Positions 59,948-64,000 of a stretch of 64,000 nt of DNA are shown here, one piece after another. This DNA comes from Bradyrhizobium sediminis (GTDB lineage Bacteria; Pseudomonadota; Alphaproteobacteria; Rhizobiales; Xanthobacteraceae), in NCBI RefSeq assembly GCF_018736085.1, contig NZ_CP076134.1, positions 4,102,501 through 4,166,500 on the forward strand, read 5' to 3'. The notes below the pieces were generated by a model. That model was not told where the DNA came from, did no database searches, and saw only the letters and a program-made list of their open reading frames with translations. The position numbers were made by a program, and so were the translations under genes. How positions within the stretch are numbered: position 1 is the stretch's first letter; every line of letters begins with the position of its first letter.

Positions 59948-61732
59948 ATGACCTATCGCGCGCCGATCAACGATATGCTGCTGGCCCTCAACCACGGCGC
60001 CGGCCTCGCGGCCGCCGTGAAAGCCGGCCATTACGGCGATTTCGACGGCGACATCACCGCCGCCGTGCTGGAGGAAGCCGGCAAATTCGCCTCCGACGTG
60101 CTGGCGCCGCTCAACCGCGTCGGCGACGAACACGGCATCAAGCTCGAGGCAGGCAAGGTCACCACCGCCCCCGGCTGGCCCGATGCCTATCAGCGCTGGT
60201 CTGCGGCGGGGTGGAACGCGGTGTCGGGCCCGGAAGCGTTCGGCGGCCAGGGCCTGCCGCTGGCGATCAACGCCGCCTGCACCGAAATCTGGAGCGCGTC
60301 GAACATCGCGTTCGGGCTCTGTCCGCTGCTCACGCTGAGCGCGATCGAGGCGCTGGATGCGCATGGCAGCGACGAGCTGAAGAATATCTATCTGGAGAAG
60401 ATGGTGACCGGCGAATGGACCGGCACCATGCAGCTCACCGAGCCGCAGGCGGGCTCCGACGTCGGTGCGTTGCGCACCCGCGCCGAGCGCGCCGACGACG
60501 GCACCTATCGCATCAAGGGCAGCAAGATATTCATCACCTATGGCGACCACGACATGACCGAAAACATCGTGCATTTCGTGCTGGCGCGACTGCCCGATGC
60601 ACCTGATGGCACCAAGGGCATTTCGCTGTTCCTGGTCCCGAAATTCCTGGTCAATGCCGACGGTTCGCTGGGTAGCCGCAACGATATCTTTCCAAGCGGC
60701 GTCGAGCACAAGCTCGGCATGCATGCCTCGCCGACCTGCACCATGACCATGGGCGATCATGGCGGCGCCATCGGCTACCTGATAGGCGAGGAAAACCGCG
60801 GCATGGCCTGCATGTTCACCATGATGAACCAGGCCCGGCTCGGCGTCGGCCTCGAAGGCGTCGGCATCGCCGACCGCGCCTATCAGCAGGCGCTGGCCTT
60901 TGCGCAGGAACGCCGCCAGGGCCGCGCCGCCGGCAAAGCCGGCAACGGGTCCGACCCCATCATCGTGCATCCCGACGTCAAGCGGATGCTGATGCAGATG
61001 CGCGCGCTCACCGCCGCCGCGCGCACCATCTGCTACGCTACCGCGGTCGCGCTCGATATCGCCGCACGCGCGACCGACGCCAAAGTGCGCGGCGAGGCCA
61101 CCGCGCGCGGCGCGCTGCTGACGCCGATCGCCAAGGCGTTCTCCACCGACATCGGCAACGAGGTGACCTCGCTCGGCGTGCAGATCCACGGCGGCATGGG
61201 TTTCATCGAGGAAACCGGCGCCGCGCAGCATTATCGCGATGCGCGCATCACCGCGATCTATGAAGGCACCAACGGCATCCAGTCGATCGACCTGGTCACC
61301 CGCAAGCTCGCCGCCAATGGCGGCGCGTCGGTGTGGGCCCTGCTCGACGAACTCTCCGGCATCGTCAAACAGGTCGAAGCCTCGAACGATCCGGCGTTCG
61401 GCACCACGGGAATAAAACTGCGCGACGCGCTGGGCTCGCTGGAGCGCACCAGCAAGTGGCTCCTGGAGCGCGTCAGCTCGTCGCCGAACGAGGCGCTGGC
61501 GGGCGCGACGCCTTATCTGCGGCTGTTCGGTTCGACGCTCGGCGGCTGCATGCTGGCCAATGAGGCGCTCGCCGCCCGCGATCTCGGCGAAGGCGCCGGC
61601 GACCCGCAGCGCTACGTCACGCTGGCAAGGTTTTTTGCCGAGAACATCACGGTGCAGGCAGGCGCGCTGGAGCGCACGGTGATGGACAGCGCCGAAGCGG
61701 TCAACGGCGCGGACGCGGTGTTGCTGGGGTAG
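59948..61732 (+). CDS. Acyl-CoA dehydrogenase with extended C-terminus (DmdC-like)
   Basis: The 594-residue flavoprotein is longer than ordinary acyl-CoA dehydrogenases (about 380-430). It has an N-terminal cap (YRAPINDMLLALNHGAGL), TMQLTEPQAGSDVGALRTRA at the flavin segment (about residues 160-179), GSKIFITYGDHDMTENIVHFV, VQIHGGMGFIEETGAAQHYRD (split here, about 415-435), YEGTNGIQSIDLVTRK and an extra helical domain after 460. These are features of the DmdC (3-methylmercaptopropionyl-CoA dehydrogenase) group, although many members act on other acyl-CoAs. It is transcribed alone. Dispersed repeats follow it. Confidence 0.88.
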   Translation: MTYRAPINDMLLALNHGAGLAAAVKAGHYGDFDGDITAAVLEEAGKFASDVLAPLNRVGDEHGIKLEAGKVTTAPGWPDAYQRWSAAGWNAVSGPEAFGGQGLPLAINAACTEIWSASNIAFGLCPLLTLSAIEALDAHGSDELKNIYLEKMVTGEWTGTMQLTEPQAGSDVGALRTRAERADDGTYRIKGSKIFITYGDHDMTENIVHFVLARLPDAPDGTKGISLFLVPKFLVNADGSLGSRNDIFPSGVEHKLGMHASPTCTMTMGDHGGAIGYLIGEENRGMACMFTMMNQARLGVGLEGVGIADRAYQQALAFAQERRQGRAAGKAGNGSDPIIVHPDVKRMLMQMRALTAAARTICYATAVALDIAARATDAKVRGEATARGALLTPIAKAFSTDIGNEVTSLGVQIHGGMGFIEETGAAQHYRDARITAIYEGTNGIQSIDLVTRKLAANGGASVWALLDELSGIVKQVEASNDPAFGTTGIKLRDALGSLERTSKWLLERVSSSPNEALAGATPYLRLFGSTLGGCMLANEALAARDLGEGAGDPQRYVTLARFFAENITVQAGALERTVMDSAEAVNGADAVLLG

Positions 61733-61769
61733 GCCACTTCGCATTGGAGGTGGGCTGCGCCGTTGCCAC

Positions 61770-61885
61770 GTCATTGCGAGCGAAGCGAAGCAATCCATTC
61801 TTAAAGCCGTGCCGGTATGAAAGTTGGATTGCTTCGTCGCAAGAGCTCCCTTGCGCAAACGCTTCGCGTTTGTCGCAGGCAATGA
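61770..61885. repeat. Dispersed repeat module A, copy 2
   Basis: The element is bounded by GTCATTGCGAG and GCAATGAC and includes GCGAGCGAAGCGAAGCAATC and GGATTGCTTCGTCGCAAG, as in the copy at 19778-19944. It is followed at a similar distance by module B, so the composite is repeated in the same orientation. Confidence 0.7.
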
Positions 61886-61994
61886 CGCTGTGGGAGTTTT
61901 GATTCTATTCAGACAGCAGATACACGTCTGCCATCTCGCGGCACGATTTTGCCCGAGGTTTGCGTTTCGTTGTCCCTCGAAAGAAAAGAGGGAG

Positions 61995-62270
61995 CAGGGA
62001 ATGCCGGATGCGCGCTGCACCCGCGGTCTCGTGTGCAAAGTTGTGCGAAAGAAAACGCACACGAGCATACAGGTTCAGCGGAGGCAATCCGGCATTCCCT
62101 GCGCAATGGCTTTACGGCTTATACTGTGCTCTCCTCGGCGATCAGGATTTGTTTGTCACCGTCGCCCCGCGGATTGACGGCTGGCCCGACGCCCGGTTGG
62201 GCCGGCTTCGCCTCCGCGGGACTTGACGCCAACCCAGAGGCTGTCAGGACCACACGACTTCGCCGTACGA
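61995..62270. repeat. Dispersed repeat module B, copy 2 (structured)
   Basis: The outer stem is GAATGCCGGAT (61999-62009) with ATCCGGCATTC (62087-62097), and the inner stem is CTCGTGTGC (62028-62036) with GCACACGAG (62057-62065). The tail contains GCGCAATGG, GACTTGACGCC-like and CCACACGACTTCGCCGTAC pieces shared with the copy at 20027-20290. No coding content is visible in 61733-62605. Confidence 0.7.
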
Positions 62271-62414
62271 AGCAGCGCCGTCGTCAGCGCGTCGCCGATG
62301 GTTCACAGGCTTTCGCCCGCCCTGCCATTGCGTTTCACGCCTGACGCTGCCGCGTCCACCGCATCCCCTCCCGCGTTCGTGACGATCGCGATACGCCCCT
62401 CTTGACGGGTGAGA

Positions 62415-62474
62415 CGGGCAAACTGATAAATCTGATTTGCCCGACGGGTTAAGCGGAATTTTGCCCGACGGGTT
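62415..62474. repeat. Short repeats with TTTGCCCGACGGGTT
   Basis: TTTGCCCGACGGGTT occurs twice with a 24-bp period (62436-62450, 62460-62474). CGGGCAAA (62415-62422) forms a stem with the first copy's TTTGCCCG. It is part of the repeat-rich gap before the higA-like gene. Confidence 0.6.
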
Positions 62475-62605
62475 GTTTTGTCGCAGCTGCGGCGCCGTTG
62501 CGTTGGCAAAGGCGCACTTGCGGGGCGCCGCCCACCACCATCCGGATCGCGGCTCGAATGGGGTGGGTACTTTGCCCCCCCGAATCGCGCGTGGGCAGAG
62601 TCTCT

Positions 62606-62908
62606 CTAAGCTGCCTTTGTCGCAATCGGTTCGATCTTCGCGAGGTCATTGCCTATTTGCCGTTTCGCGATCTGAACGTCGTAGTCGGTCTGCAGATTCA
62701 ACCAGAGTTCAGGCGAAGTGCCAAAGGCCTTCGACAAGCGCAACGCTGTATCTGCAGTCACGCCGGTTTCTTCATTTGCCAATCGCTCAATACGCGTCCG
62801 CGGAACGCCGCAGACTTTTGCTAACGCGCCGGACGATAGCCCCAGCGGCAGCAAAAATTCTTCCCGAAGAACTTCACCGGGATGCATGGGAGAAAGCTTC
62901 CTGGCCAT
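62606..62908 (-). CDS. higA: HigA-type antitoxin (XRE family), no toxin partner visible
   Basis: The 100-residue protein starts MARKLSPMHPGEVLREEFL, the HigA/VapI signature, and has an HTH (about residues 25-60: LSSGALAKVCGVPRTRIERL). It ends with a short tail after LWLNLQTDYDVQ. HigA binds the HigB ribosome-dependent mRNA interferase and represses its own operon. In higBA operons the toxin gene directly precedes higA, but the 190 bp upstream on this strand contain only a dispersed repeat. Confidence 0.85.
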   Translation of the reverse strand: MARKLSPMHPGEVLREEFLLPLGLSSGALAKVCGVPRTRIERLANEETGVTADTALRLSKAFGTSPELWLNLQTDYDVQIAKRQIGNDLAKIEPIATKAA

Positions 62909-62961
62909 TTACGGCTCTCCTTGGTTTGAGGGCCATGCCCGGCCCCCTCTCTTGGTCATTA

Positions 62962-63054
62962 GCTCGGATGGGTTGAGCTTTTCGCGAAGCCCATCACCGC
63001 TTTTGCGAAACACGATGGGTATCGCTTCGCTCCACCCATCCTACGCGCTACGCG
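62962..63054. repeat. Dispersed GATGGGT repeat upstream of higA
   Basis: TCGGATGGGTT at the left and GATGGGTATCGCTTCGCTCC followed by ACCCATCCTACG at the right form inverted arms, with GCCCATCACCGC between. This type of short repeat is frequent in Bradyrhizobium-like intergenic DNA (recognition from memory). It occupies the site where a higB toxin gene would be expected. Confidence 0.5.
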
Positions 63055-63098
63055 CTGCACATTCGTTCGTCACGCCGGCAGGGCGCCCGCGAAGGCGC

Positions 63099-63464
63099 TC
63101 AGTGGAAGAAATAGATAGCCCCGACCACCCCAAGGATGAGAGTAAAGAGACCAAGAATAGATTTCGTCACCGCGCTCCTCCAGTCGGTGGGTATTCGAGC
63201 CAAGTAAAGGACCGCAATTACCGCTATGCAAACGGCCATCCCGACCGCCGGAGCATTCGCCGCTCGCGAAAAGCCCAGCGGAAGCTTTAGTCCGATGTAG
63301 ACCACGAACGCGCCCATGTAGATCGACCAGGCTACCCAGCAGACCGAGATCACTTCCTCTAACGACAATTTTCGACCGAAGAGGCGTACTGGGCTGAGCG
63401 CTATCAACAAGGGCGCACCGAGCACAACGAGAGAGCCCAACGCGAGCGGCTCACTGACCGTCAT
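63099..63464 (-). CDS. Hypothetical four-helix membrane protein
   Basis: The product has 121 residues from the ATG at 63464 (MTVSEPLALGSLV) and four hydrophobic helices (about residues 8-25, 40-60, 70-88 and 99-119). It ends GVVGAIYFFH. I do not recognise the family. Codon use is less GC3-biased than in most neighbours. It lies between a dispersed repeat and the IS3 element, in the accessory-looking right end. Confidence 0.55.
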   Translation of the reverse strand: MTVSEPLALGSLVVLGAPLLIALSPVRLFGRKLSLEEVISVCWVAWSIYMGAFVVYIGLKLPLGFSRAANAPAVGMAVCIAVIAVLYLARIPTDWRSAVTKSILGLFTLILGVVGAIYFFH

Positions 63465-63632
63465 GGCGCATAGCCGCAAGCGCGAGCCACATTAGGCTCG
63501 TCGAATGTAGCCCCTCCATCGATCTAACCAAACGCGTGGCGCAGCTTGATCGCACACCACAGACCGATCATTGAGCTGCTGCCGGTTTGATGGACACCAA
63601 GATTGGGTGTTTCATACAGCCGGAGGTGGGTC

Positions 63633-63923
63633 ATGCAGAGACGAAGATTCAGTCGAGAGTTCAAGGTCGAGGCGGTCAAGCTTGTCAGGGAGCGCGGAGT
63701 ATCGGTAGCGCAAGCCGGCCGAGACCTGGGCATTCATGAGAACGTGCTGCGCAAATGGGTCAAGGAGTTCGGCTCCGATCCCGTGCAGGCCTTCCCCGGC
63801 CACGGCCAGATGAAACCCGAGCAGCTGGAGATCGAGCGGCTGCGGCGCGAGGTCAACAAGCTGAAGGCGGAGCGGGATATCCTAAAAAAGGCCGCTGCCT
63901 ACTTCGCGAAGGAAGCGACATGA
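63633..63923 (+). CDS. IS3-family transposase OrfA
   Basis: The 96-residue protein has an HTH_Tnp_1 domain: RRRFSREFKVEAVKLVRERG, then VAQAGRDLGIHENVLRKW (about residues 28-45). A leucine-zipper-like helix follows (EIERLRREVNKLKAERDILK, about 66-85). It binds the IS ends. GGAGGTGGGTC precedes the ATG. A slippery heptamer, A-AAA-AAG at 63884-63890, is in the correct frame for -1 frameshifting to produce OrfAB. The stop overlaps the orfB start (ATGA, 63920-63923). Confidence 0.9.
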   Translation: MQRRRFSREFKVEAVKLVRERGVSVAQAGRDLGIHENVLRKWVKEFGSDPVQAFPGHGQMKPEQLEIERLRREVNKLKAERDILKKAAAYFAKEAT

Positions 63924-64000
63924 AGTTCGGCTTCATCGTGAAGCACCGGAACATCTGGCCGGTGGCATGGCTATGCGAAGCAATGGGCGTGTCGCGGTCG
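63920..64000 (+). CDS. IS3-family transposase OrfB, N-terminal fragment (window edge)
   Basis: The first 27 codons read MKFGFIVKHRNIWPVAWLC and on to GVSRS, the typical start of the IS3 OrfB helical region before the DDE catalytic domain. It lies in the -1 frame relative to orfA. The rest is outside the window. Confidence 0.85.
   Translation, partial: MKFGFIVKHRNIWPVAWLCEAMGVSRS

Larger units (their letters stand above)
63572..64000 (+). mobile_element. IS3-family insertion sequence, left part (cut by window edge)
   Basis: A probable left terminal repeat begins near 63572 (TGAGCTGCTGCCGGTTTGAT), 60 bp before orfA. orfA and the start of orfB follow, with a canonical A-AAA-AAG slippery site between them. 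The right end and target-site duplication lie beyond the window. Completeness cannot be judged. Confidence 0.8.

Noticed and set aside
59315..62068. Very long minus-strand open frame (over 900 codons)
   Set aside because: It lies antisense to the well-supported DmdC-like gene, runs through the tRNA and repeats, and its translation is low-complexity His/Arg/Gln-rich. It is a GC-rich shadow frame.
61733..62605. Small genes inside the repeat region (for example frames near 61824-62177 and 61949-62344)
   Set aside because: They are translations of the dispersed repeat modules; no codon bias or ribosome site supports them.
1..64000. CRISPR array, prophage, integrative element or plasmid origin
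   Set aside because: No regular direct repeats with spacers, no phage structural or integrase genes, and no repABC or oriT-like features were seen. tRNA-Gln has no integrase or duplicated tRNA end beside it.

Overview
The window reads as a chromosomal segment of a Bradyrhizobium-like alphaproteobacterium (Nitrobacteraceae; Bradyrhizobium, Rhodopseudomonas and Afipia are the closest types). The clues are high GC with strong GC3 bias, a FixK2-type regulator, many branched-chain-type (Liv) ABC importers, acyl-CoA dehydrogenases, CaiB/BaiF CoA-transferases and Bug/TRAP binding proteins, and the short dispersed repeats typical of that family. Most of the sequence is ordinary metabolic chromosome. 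The one clear mobile element is an IS3-family element cut off by the right edge.

Layout. 0-0.9 kb: fixK2-like regulator behind a palindromic NarL/FixJ-type site. 0.9-6.2 kb: alkylsulfatase and acyl-CoA dehydrogenase, a divergent IclR regulator, and a frameshifted Bug-type binding protein. 6.2-8.1 kb: diguanylate cyclase and a small orphan gene. 8.1-19.8 kb: an unassigned catabolic unit. A leftward operon (ThDP enzyme, SDR, cupin, FAD dehydrogenase, TIM-barrel isomerase) faces an IclR regulator and a Liv importer whose second permease and both ATPases are fused in one protein. 19.8-22.5 kb: dispersed repeats, hemE and hemC. 22.6-32 kb: acyl-CoA dehydrogenase, a complete five-gene Liv importer, and a leftward set of CoA-transferase, enoyl-CoA hydratase, MaoC hydratase and CitE-like lyase that resembles itaconate/C5-dicarboxylate degradation. 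32-40 kb: uxuA, Zn-alcohol dehydrogenase, TRAP transporter, GntR regulator and divergent uxuB, a sugar-acid pathway that fits L-gulonate. 40-53 kb: macA-macB-ppsA, an agarase-like glycosidase, GH1 beta-glucosidase, glucokinase, PfkB kinase and an SbmA/BacA-like membrane protein. 53-59.2 kb: SDR, UDP-glucuronate 4-epimerase, YeiH plus LysR, TetR and a flavodoxin-fold oxidoreductase. 59.5-64 kb: tRNA-Gln, DmdC-like acyl-CoA dehydrogenase, dispersed repeats, a lone HigA antitoxin and the start of an IS3 element.

The most interesting pattern is regulatory. Five sites fitting TTGA-N6-(T/G)CAA, the known FixK2/FNR half-site arrangement, lie in intergenic DNA between 40.07 and 53.06 kb. They precede macA, ppsA, the beta-glucosidase/glucokinase/PfkB operon, a YARHG-domain gene and an SDR gene. 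Because the window also encodes a FixK2-like protein, this block looks like a low-oxygen regulon for glycoside breakdown, sugar phosphorylation and PEP metabolism. Other points worth following are the LivM-LivG-LivF fusion, an SDR-fold protein without the catalytic Tyr/Lys pair, a CaiB-family protein with Gln at the usual catalytic Asp position, and a composite dispersed repeat whose two copies show compensatory changes in predicted stems.
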